This document shows positions 26,343 to 35,951 of a stretch of DNA of 56,547 nt, piece after piece. The translations under genes were made by a program, and so were the position numbers. The notes beneath the pieces are model-generated. The model worked only from the letters and a program-made list of their open reading frames with translations, was not told the origin of the DNA and searched no databases. Positions within the stretch are counted from its first letter, which is position 1. Each line of letters starts with the position of its first letter. Source of the stretch: Shewanella fodinae (lineage in GTDB: Bacteria; Pseudomonadota; Gammaproteobacteria; Enterobacterales; Shewanellaceae); contig NZ_BMXW01000023.1 of assembly GCF_014651955.1 (NCBI RefSeq), forward strand, positions 1 to 56,547, read 5' to 3'.

Positions 26343-26999
26343 CTAGCGGATAAATCCGGCTCTAGCGAGTTGCGCTAACGAAACGCCCGCTGTCGATTGC
26401 GTGGTTGCAGTCTGTTGCATCAACCGCTCCAGATAGCGCGCAATCTGATCCACTTCCAGATTCACGCTATCGCCGACTTTCAATAGCGGCAATGTGGTTT
26501 CGCCAGATGTGTGCGGCACGATGGTCAGCCGGAAACGCTCACCGCTAACTTCATTAACCGTCAGACTAACGCCATCAATGGCAATTGAGCCTTTGTGAGC
26601 AATATAACGCGCCAACGCCTGTGGCGCCTCCAGCCAGTATTCAGTAGCCTGACCGCGAGCACTCACTTCCACGACCCGCGCCTGTCCATCCACATGCCCA
26701 CTGACCAGATGTCCGCCTAAGCGGGTGCTGGGGGTCACCGCTTTTTCCAGATTCACTGCCTGGCCGACCTGGTAATGATTGAAACCAGTGAGGCTAACGG
26801 TTTCCGCCGAGATATCGGCAACATAGCCGTCAGTTAAACGTTCCACCACGGTCAAACACACGCCATTGGTGGCAATGCTGTCACCCAACTGCACATCGCT
26901 TAAATCCAACTTGCCGCTGGCTACGGTCAAACGAATATCATCACCACGACGTTCGATACGACGAAGATGCCCGACAGCTTCAATGATCCCGGTAAACAT
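26343..26999 (-). CDS. ribE: Riboflavin synthase alpha chain
   Basis: 218 residues, starting with the family's MFTGIIEAVG. Two internal lumazine-binding repeats (about 1-97 and 98-195), each with a motif of the type SIATNGVCLTV / SIAIDGVSLTVNEV and GGHLVSGHVDG. Dismutates two lumazine molecules to riboflavin. Start lies 2 bases after the ribD stop, so it is coupled. Called ribC in some genomes. A 135-base gap follows before ribBX; I see no FMN riboswitch in it. Confidence 0.96.
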   Translation of the reverse strand: MFTGIIEAVGHLRRIERRGDDIRLTVASGKLDLSDVQLGDSIATNGVCLTVVERLTDGYVADISAETVSLTGFNHYQVGQAVNLEKAVTPSTRLGGHLVSGHVDGQARVVEVSARGQATEYWLEAPQALARYIAHKGSIAIDGVSLTVNEVSGERFRLTIVPHTSGETTLPLLKVGDSVNLEVDQIARYLERLMQQTATTQSTAGVSLAQLARAGFIR

Positions 27000-27001
27000 G
27001 A

Positions 27002-28126
27002 TTAGTACCCTATTTTCAGCGTCAGACGATTATCAACGCCGACTTTCCGTTGTTCAATTAATTGTAAGGCTGGGATTTCCGACAACTGTTGGTATGGCGG
27101 CAACTGCAACAGATTACGGCCTGCCGCCCCAAGTATTTTGGGCGCTTGATACAAGATGAGTTGATCAGCCAAGCCACAACTCACAAAAGCACCACACAAG
27201 GTTGCCCCAGCTTCGACGAGTACCGAATTGCAGCTTTTACCCAGATATTGCAACAATGCCGCTAAGTCCACACGGCCATCGATACCGGGGAGCTGCACAC
27301 ACTGCACATGTGCTGGTAGCGCCTCGCAGAATTCCGCAGGATATGGCTGGCAGCTGACCAGCAGCACCGCGCCAGATAACTGCAACAATCGGGCATCAAG
27401 CGGCATCCGACACGCGCTATCCAGCACCACACGCAAGGGCTGTATAAGCGCATCTTCGCCAAGTTGCTGCCGTAAATATCCCAACTCCTGGTAACGCACG
27501 TTCATTGACGGGTCATCCGCCAATACTGTCTCAATCCCGGTAATAACGGCGCAGTTTAATGCCCGCAGCCGCTGCACATCCTGCCGAGCTGCCGGGCCGG
27601 TAATCCACTTTGACTCACCGTTAGCCAAGGCAGTTTTACCATCAAGACTTGCCGCCAACTTCAGCGTGACATAAGGACGGCCGCGTTCCATTCGCGATAA
27701 AAATCCTGGATTCAGCTGTCTGGCTTCATCCGCCATCAAACCACTGACAACCTCAATTCCCGCATCTTGCAGCATGGTAATACCACGCCCAGCGACTTGT
27801 GGGTTGGGATCGGTCATGGCAATCACCACCCGTTGCAAGCCATGTTCAATTAAGCCTTCGGCACAGGGAGGCGTACGCCCGTAATGGCTGCAAGGTTCCA
27901 GCGTGACATAGGCGGTGGCTCCTCGGGCTTTATCACCCGCCATGCGCCAAGCGTGCACTTCGGCATGTGGGCCGCCTGCACGTTGATGCCAGCCTTCACC
28001 GACAATTGTACCGTGACTATCAATGATAACGCAGCCAACGTTGGGATTGGGGCGGGTGGTATAACGGCCACGGCGTGCCAACATAATGGCACGGCTCATC
28101 ATGGCAATATCAGTAGTTGACCACAT
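27002..28126 (-). CDS. ribD: Bifunctional pyrimidine deaminase/reductase RibD
   Basis: 374 residues. N-terminal zinc deaminase (about 1-145) with PHAEVHA (catalytic His/Glu) and TLEPCSHYGRTPPCAEGLI (zinc cysteines); C-terminal NADPH-dependent reductase (about 147-374) with VTLKLAASLDGKTAL and SKWITG. Second and third steps of riboflavin synthesis. Two bases after nrdR; first biosynthetic gene of the operon. Confidence 0.97.
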   Translation of the reverse strand: MWSTTDIAMMSRAIMLARRGRYTTRPNPNVGCVIIDSHGTIVGEGWHQRAGGPHAEVHAWRMAGDKARGATAYVTLEPCSHYGRTPPCAEGLIEHGLQRVVIAMTDPNPQVAGRGITMLQDAGIEVVSGLMADEARQLNPGFLSRMERGRPYVTLKLAASLDGKTALANGESKWITGPAARQDVQRLRALNCAVITGIETVLADDPSMNVRYQELGYLRQQLGEDALIQPLRVVLDSACRMPLDARLLQLSGAVLLVSCQPYPAEFCEALPAHVQCVQLPGIDGRVDLAALLQYLGKSCNSVLVEAGATLCGAFVSCGLADQLILYQAPKILGAAGRNLLQLPPYQQLSEIPALQLIEQRKVGVDNRLTLKIGY

Positions 28127-28128
28127 GA

Positions 28129-28581
28129 TTACTTCTTCTGCAGGCTGGCGATAGCTTCGCCGAACTCCGAGACATCCTCAAACGCGCGATACACAGACGC
28201 AAAACGGATATAAGCGACTTTATCCAGTTCAATCAGTTGATCCATCATCAGGTTACCAATCATCTCGGAGGTCACTTCGCGCTCACCTGTAGCGCGCAAT
28301 GCCGATTTAATCTTGTTGATAGCCTCTTCGATTTTATCGATGGACACCGGGCGTTTTTCGGCCGCGCGTAACATGCCACCACGCAGTTTGTCTTCATCAA
28401 ACGGTTGGCGGGAACCATCGCGTTTGATAACTCGGGGCATGACTAACTCTGCACTTTCAAAGGTAGTGAAACGCTCGTGGCATAAGGTGCACTCGCGCCG
28501 ACGGCGAACCTGATGTCCATCAGCCACTAACCTTGAATCAATCACTTTGGTATCGGTCGCACTGCAAAATGGACAATGCAT
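28129..28581 (-). CDS. nrdR: Transcriptional repressor NrdR
   Basis: 150 residues from ATG 28581 (MHCPFC). AGGAGG ends 4 bases before it and 1 base before the adjacent upstream ATG, so the second ATG is preferred. Zinc ribbon with C3, C6, C31 and C34, then an ATP-cone domain ([23 protein letters not shown], about 49-72). NrdR senses ATP/dATP and represses ribonucleotide reductase genes. It leads the riboflavin operon, the conserved gammaproteobacterial order. Confidence 0.96.
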   Translation of the reverse strand: MHCPFCSATDTKVIDSRLVADGHQVRRRRECTLCHERFTTFESAELVMPRVIKRDGSRQPFDEDKLRGGMLRAAEKRPVSIDKIEEAINKIKSALRATGEREVTSEMIGNLMMDQLIELDKVAYIRFASVYRAFEDVSEFGEAIASLQKK

Positions 28582-28630
28582 CATGCCTCCTGCGCAAGTC
28601 AACGGGACCGTTTCTTAACGGAACAGAAAC

Positions 28631-28657
28631 AAAAATGGCCGCTGAATGCAGCGGCCA
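28631..28657 (-). terminator. Rho-independent terminator of glyA
   Basis: Minus strand: ATGGCCGCTG-CATT-CAGCGGCCAT followed by TTTTG; near-perfect 10-bp stem, 29 bases after the glyA stop. Confidence 0.92.
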
Positions 28658-28686
28658 TGCCAGTTTAATCGATCTCCCTGAAAAGG

Positions 28687-29940
28687 TTAACCGTAAACAG
28701 GGAAGCGGGCGCACAGTTCCAGCACTTTGGCTTTAACGGCGGCAATCACAGCTTCATCGTTGGCGTTATCCAAGACATCACAGATCCAGCCAGTCAACTG
28801 CTTGGCTTCCGCTTCTTTGAAGCCTCGGCGAGTAATAGCGGGAGTGCCAATACGGATACCGGAAGTCACGAAAGGTGAACGTGGGTCATTAGGCACTGAG
28901 TTTTTGTTAACGGTGATATTGGCGCGACCAAGGGCTGCATCGGCTTCTTTACCGGTCAGTTCACGGCCAATGAGATCTACCAACATCAGATGGTTGTCAG
29001 TGCCACCAGAAACGATTTTGTAGCCACGTTCCAGGAACACTTCTACCATCGCCTTGGCGTTGGTCACAACCTGCTGCTGATAAGCCTTGAATTCAGGTTC
29101 CAGCGCTTCTTTGAAGGCCACCGCTTTACCGGCAATCACATGCATCAGTGGGCCACCCTGACTTCCTGGGAATACCGCTGAGTTGAGTTTCTTATACAGA
29201 TCTTCATCATCGGCAGCAGACAGGATCAAACCACCGCGCGGCCCCGCCAGTGTTTTGTGCGTAGTAGTAGTCACCACGTGTGCGTGAGGGATAGGGCTTG
29301 GGTAAACACCCGCAGCTACCAGACCGGCAACATGTGCCATATCCACAAACAGGAATGCACTGACTTTATCAGCAATTTCACGCAATTTGGCCCAGTCAAC
29401 GATGCCAGAATAAGCCGAGAAACCACCAATGATCATCTTGGGCTTATGTTCTAAGGCTAACGTTTCCAGCTCAGCGTAATCAATTTTACCTTGCTCATCC
29501 ACACCGTAAGGAATGATGTTGAACAGCTTGCCAGAGAAGTTAACTGGAGAACCATGTGTCAGATGACCGCCGTGGGCTAGATTCATCCCCAATACGGTGT
29601 CGCCAGGCTGCAACAGCGCCATATAAACGGCATAGTTAGCCTGCGAACCTGAATGCGGCTGCACATTGGCGTAAGTGGCACCAAACAGCTGTTTAGCGCG
29701 GTCAATCGCGAGGTTTTCTACTACATCCACATACTCACAACCGCCATAGTAACGCTTGGCGGGGTAGCCTTCGGCATACTTGTTGGTTAACTGCGAGCCT
29801 TGGGCCTGCATGACCCGTGGACTGGTGTAGTTTTCGGAAGCAATCAGCTCAATGTGTTGTTCCTGACGACGGTTCTCATCTTCAATAGCCTGGAACAGCT
29901 CCGCATCATAATCGGCGATGTTCATACTCTTCTTCAGCAT
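28687..29940 (-). CDS. glyA: Serine hydroxymethyltransferase
   Basis: 417 residues. Converts serine and tetrahydrofolate to glycine and methylene-tetrahydrofolate. PLP lysine in [16 protein letters not shown] (about 220-235), plus [18 protein letters not shown] and [18 protein letters not shown] 29940 has GGAG 8 bases upstream; a second in-frame Met (MNIADY) is five codons in. Monocistronic, with its own terminator. The 7-bp inverted repeat CTCTGCG ... CGCAGAG at 29994-30019 lies in its upstream region and could be regulatory. Confidence 0.98.
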   Translation of the reverse strand: MLKKSMNIADYDAELFQAIEDENRRQEQHIELIASENYTSPRVMQAQGSQLTNKYAEGYPAKRYYGGCEYVDVVENLAIDRAKQLFGATYANVQPHSGSQANYAVYMALLQPGDTVLGMNLAHGGHLTHGSPVNFSGKLFNIIPYGVDEQGKIDYAELETLALEHKPKMIIGGFSAYSGIVDWAKLREIADKVSAFLFVDMAHVAGLVAAGVYPSPIPHAHVVTTTTHKTLAGPRGGLILSAADDEDLYKKLNSAVFPGSQGGPLMHVIAGKAVAFKEALEPEFKAYQQQVVTNAKAMVEVFLERGYKIVSGGTDNHLMLVDLIGRELTGKEADAALGRANITVNKNSVPNDPRSPFVTSGIRIGTPAITRRGFKEAEAKQLTGWICDVLDNANDEAVIAAVKAKVLELCARFPVYG

Positions 29941-30023
29941 TGGTTACTCCAGCTGGACAGTCTTATCGGTAGGGTTGCGCGTATTCTACTCTGCTCTGCG
30001 TCACAATCCCAGCGCAGAGGCTG

Positions 30024-30146
30024 ATGAAAATCCTTCTGCTGGAAGATGACAGTGTTTCACTTTGCGAACAGCAACAGTCGTTTTTTAACGCGTCAGCCAA
30101 TGACTTGCAATACCCTAACAGCAATGCCAGTATCAGGAAACCCTGA
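30024..30146 (+). pseudogene. Remnant of a response-regulator gene (N-terminal receiver fragment)
   Basis: A 40-codon frame beginning MKILLLEDDSVSLCEQ, which is the beta-1 strand and acidic pair of an OmpR-type receiver domain. After about 16 residues the similarity stops and the frame ends at a TGA. GAGG lies just before the ATG, so it may still be translated. Most likely the deleted remains of a two-component regulator between glyA and the hydrolase gene. A coincidental short frame cannot be excluded, but LLLEDD after an initiator Met with an SD is hard to obtain by chance. Confidence 0.55.
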
Positions 30147-30173
30147 GATACCGTTTAAAGATAAGCATCAGAT

Positions 30174-31142
30174 ATGAAAGCGTTATTATCACCGTTGTTG
30201 CTACTGACACTGCTTACCGGCTGCGCCAGTTATGTGGCCAATCGGATAGCTGAACCAAAACGCCACCCCGCGGTGATAGCGGCACCACAGGCATTTTATC
30301 GTGCGACGAAACTGCAACTGCATGACGACTGCCAATCTCCCTGTATTCACTATGTTAGCGGCAATCCTTGGACTGAATTACCGCCACACGACGCCGAAAT
30401 TCAGGACAATGTGTTTGGCGGCAAAACCGAAATCTCGGCCAGTCACTTTCAGGCCCACGGAACGGTGGTGTTACTGCACGGTTACGGTGATAACTGGAGC
30501 TGGATGACGCCTTGGAGTTTCTATTTCCAGAGCCGAGGTTTTCACACATTGATGCCAGATTTACCCGGTCAGGCGGGCACCACTGTGGCCGATTTCAGTT
30601 TCGGTGCCCGAGATGTCAACTATCTGGAGCCTTGGCTTAATCAGCAGCAGGCACCACATCCATTGATAGTTGTGGGGCATTCCATGGGGGCAATAAGTGC
30701 CACTTATCTGGCGAAAGCCGTGGATGCGGAGGCACTAGTGTTATTAGCACCGAGTAGCCCGCTAGCACAAGCGGCTCCCAGTGCCGCAAGAGCCTTTAAT
30801 CCCTTGTTAAGCTTGCTGGTACCCAATGCCAGTATTAATGCCGGCACCCAACAAGCATTGAGACAACTGCAGATTGAAGATGTTGATACCGATCTTCGCA
30901 TCATGCTTAACGGTTGGAACAAACCGACATTGGTTGTCAGTGCGCAACAAGACGAGGTGATTTCGCGTAGTTGGCCAGCGCAATTACATAGTCTGCAAAT
31001 GCAACAATATCAGCAACAAGGCAATCACATGGCCGTGCTAAAACCGGGTAAGCAAGAACAACAGTTAATGGATACATGGCTCAGAGCAGTGCTGCACAGT
31101 GGTTGCCAACAGCCACCGTGCAGTAATGCCGTTAGCAACTGA
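30174..31142 (+). CDS. Alpha/beta-hydrolase lipoprotein
   Basis: 322 residues with a lipoprotein signal (LTLLTGC, lipidation at Cys17). Alpha/beta-hydrolase fold: oxyanion segment VVLLHGYGDNWSW (about 98-110), nucleophile elbow GHSMGA with Ser170, then SAQQDEVIS (candidate Asp, about 261) and GNHMAV (candidate His, about 283). Probably an envelope-anchored lipase/esterase; substrate unknown. Convergent with the PepSY reductase gene, with only 6 bases between stops. Confidence 0.85.
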   Translation: MKALLSPLLLLTLLTGCASYVANRIAEPKRHPAVIAAPQAFYRATKLQLHDDCQSPCIHYVSGNPWTELPPHDAEIQDNVFGGKTEISASHFQAHGTVVLLHGYGDNWSWMTPWSFYFQSRGFHTLMPDLPGQAGTTVADFSFGARDVNYLEPWLNQQQAPHPLIVVGHSMGAISATYLAKAVDAEALVLLAPSSPLAQAAPSAARAFNPLLSLLVPNASINAGTQQALRQLQIEDVDTDLRIMLNGWNKPTLVVSAQQDEVISRSWPAQLHSLQMQQYQQQGNHMAVLKPGKQEQQLMDTWLRAVLHSGCQQPPCSNAVSN

Positions 31143-31148
31143 GATATT

Positions 31149-33590
31149 TCAATAGAGATCGCGGTGATAACGGCCTTGCTGCTGCAACCGCAATAATTGC
31201 GGCTCACCCAGCAGTTGCACCAGTGTTTGTTGTACCCCGGCGCCAACCCCCGCTATGGCACCACAAACATAAAGATGAGCCCCCGCCGCTAAATAGCGCT
31301 GCAACCTGTCTTTCTCTGCCAATAAACACTGCTGTATATATCGTCCATTAGGCCGTGACCAGGCAAAGTCCAGATGGGTCAGCAGCCCTTCCGCCCTAAA
31401 TGTCTGTAATTCAGCACCGTAGTAGTTATCCTGTTCGGCGTAACGCTCACCAAATAGCAACCATATTGGTGTTTTAAAACCTTGTTTACGCCGCTGCGCT
31501 AAAAAGCCTAAATAAGGCGCGAGTCCGGTACCTGCGCCCAGTAATATCAAAGGCACATCAGCCGGAGGTAAATGAAAATTACTATGAGGTTTCAAGCGTA
31601 CCTGCCACTCACTGCCAACGGGTGCTGTCGCCAGCGCTCCAGACGCACGACCATCAATACCATCAGCTTTGCGCACATGTCGCACCATCAGCTGTAACGG
31701 ATTTTCGATACTGGCAATTGAATAACTGCGGGCCCCCAGTGGTGTTGCCGCATTAACGTATGCCTGGGGAGTTAACTCGCGCTCAGTCACCACTGTGGCT
31801 TCTAGATATTGTGCCTGAGCTTGCCATAACGGCATAACCCCTGCGTGAGTGCTGACCATAACATCGCCGTCCAGCCCTTGCTGTTGCAGATAATGGCGAC
31901 TCTGAGATTCTGACCATACCGGTAAAATCTCTAGAATATCGCCCGCCTGCCAGTTACCTTGCAGTGCTAATTGCACCTGGTGCACGGGCCTGTCACTGCC
32001 GGGATTGAGACAGCGATTTTGTAGCAGCGTAGCAGATTGCCAGCTATCTGCGGCCAATGACGCATGCTCCAACTTTAGCGTCTGGGCCAACGCATCACTC
32101 CAATGCTGCAACGCTTGTTCGGCACCACGGTCCACCTCCTGAAGCGGCAACAGAGTACCGGCACCGAGTTCATTGAAACGCCGAGCTAACCAATGGCCAA
32201 ACGCGCAGAACTGCTGATATTGACGGTCACCGAATGCCAGCACCGCCACGTTGACATGGTTGAGTTTCACGGCCGCGGCCGCTAACTGCTGCTGGAACAG
32301 CAAGGCACTGTCAGGCGCTTGCCCTTCGCCATAAGTAGCGGCGAGTAACAACACCTGTTGATAGGCACCAAACTCCTGGGGTTGCATATTCGCCATAGAG
32401 CGCAGATGGACGCCCTGACCTTGCTGTTCTAACCAGAGCTTAAGTCGCTGTCCGTACGCTGCCGCAGTACCACTCTGGCTGGCATAGGCGATCAGGGTCG
32501 ATGCAGTGCCACTGGCCTGTTCCTTCGGACGCGCCCGCCGATTAAAAAACAGCCAGATACCGGTAATTGCAAAAGAGCCGAAAGCCAGCCCTGACAAAGA
32601 CCAAATCACCCGCCCCGGCAGCCCAAAATAACTGCCGGTATGGAAGGCATACATGTTAGCTAACAGGTAATCGCCACCACGGAGATCGACATAACGTTGC
32701 TGCTGTAACAGATGACCAGCCGCATCAAATGTCAGCGCAGAATACGCTCTGGAATGAGGTGCATCCGGCTCCAGATAACGCACCCGCACTTCGCCATTGG
32801 CTTCACGGGGCAGATACCAACGGGCATAACGGCCATCAGGTTTGACGGTCAAAAAGCTGCGCCAGACCGCATTGGCATCGGCGCTTATGTTCGCATCGGC
32901 CTTGATAGTTGGTGTTTCCGGTGAGCCCAGCATCTGCTTGAGGCCGCTACGGTACCAATCAAAAGCAAACCACGGACCAGTCAGCGCCATGATAAAGATA
33001 GGAATAAACAGCCAAGTGCCTAAGAGCGCGTGAAATTGCCACAGCGCTAGGCGACCTTTGCTACCACGTTTCCACCACAGCCAGTCCTTGATACTGCTGA
33101 GCCGATCCGGCGCTCGCCGGATAAAGCCGGCAATTAACAGAATAATTGCCATCAATGCCGCAGTGCCTGTAATCACACTGCCGATAGAATTGGGCAGCAG
33201 CAACCAACGATGTAATGCCATAACATCGGCAAAAAATTCACTGATAGCCGGGCGTGCCCCAAGGATTTCGCCAGTATAAGGATTAAAAATGCGCCATTCC
33301 CGCTGTTTACTTTGGCGATCCTGATAAAGTGCCCGCCCTGGACGTTGCGCCTGCGGCTCCAGATAAATACGTTGCAGTGTTTTACCCGGTAATTGCAGCT
33401 TTGGGGCAAGCACTGGCATAGGTAACAACTGCCCAGCGGCTACTTCCGGCCCGGGCAAAATAGCGGTGATATCATCCTCTAGCGCTAATAACCCCCCGGT
33501 TGCTCCCACAATCAGCAACACTAGCGCACTGGCAAGCCCCAGCCACTGATGAATGCGAAAACTAATCCGCTGACGCCAACTTCCTGACAT
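31149..33590 (-). CDS. PepSY membrane / flavodoxin / FAD-NADPH reductase fusion, probably iron-related
   Basis: 813 residues. Residues 1-350 are a PepSY-associated membrane domain (first TM about 16-37, further TMs near 135-157, 185-208 and 328-350) with histidines at 14, 127, 187 and 317 in or beside membrane segments as possible haem ligands. Residues 365-510 are a flavodoxin (TLIAYASQSGTAAAYG, LAATYGEGQAPDSA). The C-terminal 300 residues are a sulfite-reductase/P450-reductase-like FAD/NADPH module (ARSYSIAS, LILLGAGTGLAPYLGF, C-terminal GRYHRDLY). Electrons should run NADPH-FAD-FMN-haem across the inner membrane. A Fur box directly upstream indicates iron repression, so a ferric- or siderophore-reductase role is likely. 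Confidence 0.85.
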   Translation of the reverse strand: MSGSWRQRISFRIHQWLGLASALVLLIVGATGGLLALEDDITAILPGPEVAAGQLLPMPVLAPKLQLPGKTLQRIYLEPQAQRPGRALYQDRQSKQREWRIFNPYTGEILGARPAISEFFADVMALHRWLLLPNSIGSVITGTAALMAIILLIAGFIRRAPDRLSSIKDWLWWKRGSKGRLALWQFHALLGTWLFIPIFIMALTGPWFAFDWYRSGLKQMLGSPETPTIKADANISADANAVWRSFLTVKPDGRYARWYLPREANGEVRVRYLEPDAPHSRAYSALTFDAAGHLLQQQRYVDLRGGDYLLANMYAFHTGSYFGLPGRVIWSLSGLAFGSFAITGIWLFFNRRARPKEQASGTASTLIAYASQSGTAAAYGQRLKLWLEQQGQGVHLRSMANMQPQEFGAYQQVLLLAATYGEGQAPDSALLFQQQLAAAAVKLNHVNVAVLAFGDRQYQQFCAFGHWLARRFNELGAGTLLPLQEVDRGAEQALQHWSDALAQTLKLEHASLAADSWQSATLLQNRCLNPGSDRPVHQVQLALQGNWQAGDILEILPVWSESQSRHYLQQQGLDGDVMVSTHAGVMPLWQAQAQYLEATVVTERELTPQAYVNAATPLGARSYSIASIENPLQLMVRHVRKADGIDGRASGALATAPVGSEWQVRLKPHSNFHLPPADVPLILLGAGTGLAPYLGFLAQRRKQGFKTPIWLLFGERYAEQDNYYGAELQTFRAEGLLTHLDFAWSRPNGRYIQQCLLAEKDRLQRYLAAGAHLYVCGAIAGVGAGVQQTLVQLLGEPQLLRLQQQGRYHRDLY

Positions 33591-33598
33591 AATTTATA

Positions 33599-33613
33599 TG
33601 AGAATGATTTTCA
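33599..33613 (-). promoter_or_regulatory. Fur box upstream of the PepSY reductase gene
   Basis: TGAGAATGATTTTCA matches 13 of 15 positions of the Fur 7-1-7 consensus TGATAAT-N-ATTATCA. It lies 9 bases before the ATG at 33590, so bound Fur would cover the start region as well as any promoter. No clear SD is seen between them. Confidence 0.8.
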
Positions 33614-33715
33614 TTAGTGTATATAATACCGATAAAACAATGGCTGGCAACCCCGCGCACTGTCAATTAAGGCGAAAGAGGATGGAAGGGAATAATTAAC
33701 AATGGATTAAGCGAT

Positions 33716-35644
33716 TCAATAACGGAATTGTTGTACCTGCTCACCCTGAGCTTGTACTAGCTGTTCCAGATGCTGGCTGGCACTGACAAAACCACTGATC
33801 CCCTGATAATTGTCTTCGGTGATTGCGGCAATTTGTTGCAGGTTCTCGGCGATATGTTCAGTGGTACTTTGCTGCTCCGTGGCCGCGCTAGCAATCTGTT
33901 CGCTATTGCGGCTGACCGTGACAATCAACTGCCGAATATCGTCCATACAGGCTTCTGCTTTGGCGCTTTGTTGCAAGTCAGTATCCATTTGCTGCTGACA
34001 TTGCTGCATTAACTTTACCGTGCTTTGAGCACCTAATTGCAGTTGCTCGATAATGCTCTTGATAGTATTCGCTGATTCTGCCGTTTGCTGGGCAAGCGTC
34101 CGTACTTCAGTGGCAACCACTGCAAAACCGCGCCCATGATCACCGGCTCTGGCCGCTTCAATAGCGGCGTTCAGCGCCAGCAAATTAGTCTGCTCCGCCA
34201 CCCCGCGGATAACATCCAACACGCCCCCTATCTGCTGTGAAGAGTGATCCACACTTTGCAGTGATACCGCCGCCTGTTGCAACTGTGCCGCCAGCTTGCG
34301 ACTACCGGTAATCGTTTCCCGCACCTGCTCACGACCAACATGCACCGCCTGTTCCATCGTCAGGACACTTTCCAGCGATGCCGCTGCAGCTTGTGCGACC
34401 TCTTGAACTGCCGAGCCCATCTGCCCCATGGCAACCGTAACCTGCATAGTTTGCTGCCGCTGCTGCTCCAACGACCGATGGGCATTGCCAGCCTGACGCC
34501 GATTTTCAGTGGAGACTTGCGCCAACTGCGCGGCCCCATGATTCAACTGCGTCAACAACTGGCGGATATGTGCCAACAGCTGATTGGTACTGTCAGCCAG
34601 CAAACCAAACTCGTTGTGACTTTGGTAAGCGACATTGCGGGTCACATCGCCATCAACTGCGGCTCGTTGCACGGCTAGAAGTTCTGATAAAGGGCGTTTG
34701 ATAGAGCGGTAAATATTGATGGACACTAATAACGCTAGGACTAATGACCCACCGAGTAGCCCAATCGACAACCAGAAACCCAGATCTAGTGACCGATGGA
34801 TCTTATCAGCCCCTTGCCCCACCCGATCATGAGCCACCTGATCAACCGTACCCAATACTGCGGTGGCGTAGTCAATACTGCCCCCGGTCAGTTCAGTCAA
34901 AGACGCCAATTCGGTAGTTGCCGCAATATATTGCTGCTGCGTTTGCAACATTTTGCTTAACAGCGCAGCTAAAGCTGCCGCTTGTGGATGGGTAGCCGTA
35001 TCTCCCTGAGCCTGTTCTACCGCGTCAGTGGCCCGTGACAGCGCAAAATCATCTTCGGCCTCCAACAGTTGCAACATGGCACTTTGCCAATGGCCAATAT
35101 CGATACCCTGCGCAGCAGTAGTAACCGCCGCTTCGCGCCATTGATGGCGCAACTCATCCAGCTGTGCGCGCGCCGTTAACTGCGCCAAATGTTGCTGTCC
35201 CAGCGCTTTGCCTTGGGCAAAGTAATCTTCATCCAAGCTATCCAGCGGTGAAATCAGCGATTGCAACTCTTCGCTATCGCCAGCGGTTTGCTTTAAACGC
35301 GCCAGCGCCTCAGCAAAATGTTGCTGCAACTCGGCAAAATTATTGATGGTGGTGATGGTTAGATGCTCATCCTGCAGACCCGGTACTGTTTTTAACTGAC
35401 GATCAGCATTGAGTAGCACTTGCGCCAGCGCATTAGCGTTCAGCACCAAAGGGGTGGTTTTGTCGGTCATGGTCGCGACCTGATGTCGTACTTGGGCCGA
35501 GGCCAGCATATTGGTGACACTGCCCATTAGGAGACACAACACCAGCAATAGCAACCCGAACATTACTTTCTGGGTAAGTGACAGCTTCATTCGCGCAAAC
35601 AGTAATTGCAGCGGTTTTGACACATATGACAGCGGTCTGGCCAT
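33716..35644 (-). CDS. Methyl-accepting chemotaxis protein (1)
   Basis: About 642 residues from ATG 35644. This start is uncertain: GGGAG lies 11 bases upstream, the frame extends to a TTG at 35680, and an internal ATG at 35590 ([11 protein letters not shown]) begins just before the first TM. A first TM (about residues 25-45), a roughly 250-residue helical periplasmic sensor, a second TM, HAMP, then the signalling domain with the highly conserved hairpin tip [20 protein letters not shown] and [17 protein letters not shown]. No CheR/CheB-binding NWxTF pentapeptide at the C-terminus. The ligand is unknown. Single gene. Confidence 0.9.
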   Translation of the reverse strand: MARPLSYVSKPLQLLFARMKLSLTQKVMFGLLLLVLCLLMGSVTNMLASAQVRHQVATMTDKTTPLVLNANALAQVLLNADRQLKTVPGLQDEHLTITTINNFAELQQHFAEALARLKQTAGDSEELQSLISPLDSLDEDYFAQGKALGQQHLAQLTARAQLDELRHQWREAAVTTAAQGIDIGHWQSAMLQLLEAEDDFALSRATDAVEQAQGDTATHPQAAALAALLSKMLQTQQQYIAATTELASLTELTGGSIDYATAVLGTVDQVAHDRVGQGADKIHRSLDLGFWLSIGLLGGSLVLALLVSINIYRSIKRPLSELLAVQRAAVDGDVTRNVAYQSHNEFGLLADSTNQLLAHIRQLLTQLNHGAAQLAQVSTENRRQAGNAHRSLEQQRQQTMQVTVAMGQMGSAVQEVAQAAAASLESVLTMEQAVHVGREQVRETITGSRKLAAQLQQAAVSLQSVDHSSQQIGGVLDVIRGVAEQTNLLALNAAIEAARAGDHGRGFAVVATEVRTLAQQTAESANTIKSIIEQLQLGAQSTVKLMQQCQQQMDTDLQQSAKAEACMDDIRQLIVTVSRNSEQIASAATEQQSTTEHIAENLQQIAAITEDNYQGISGFVSASQHLEQLVQAQGEQVQQFRY

Positions 35645-35951
35645 ATACAACTGTTCTCCCGCAACCGGCACCCTGGACAATGGCCGAGTTTAAGACGTTT
35701 TGATGACACGCAGATGACAGTGCTGACGCCAACCTGTTAGCAACTGGCAATCAAAAATATTTCAAAAAGTTAATATTTATAAGGAGATGTGTCTGTCGCA
35801 ACGGTGTCATGGGGATTCGTACACATTTTTGAAGAAATTTACGCAATCCTTACACTTTTCCCATTTGCTGCGCCCACCATGTCGATATACTGCCGACATT
35901 ACTAATTTTCGGCCTCACAAGTCCGACAGGCATCAGGGTAAAACTGCCAAA
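35645..35951. promoter_or_regulatory. Divergent promoter region of the chemoreceptor and macA genes
   Basis: 307 bases. An AAGGAG stands at 35780-35785, but no well-spaced gene follows: the ATG abuts it directly, and a GTG two bases further opens only a 38-codon frame. Loose direct repeats TTTACGC and TTACAC at 35840-35860 were seen but do not fit CpxR spacing. Otherwise no recognisable site. Confidence 0.35.

Noticed and set aside
35840..35860. CpxR-like direct repeat upstream of macA
   Set aside because: The repeat period is 11 rather than the required 10 bases, and one half-site deviates.
35787..35951. Small gene after the AAGGAG at 35780
   Set aside because: The ATG follows the SD with no spacer, the GTG alternative has only two bases of spacing, and the 38-codon product has no recognisable features.
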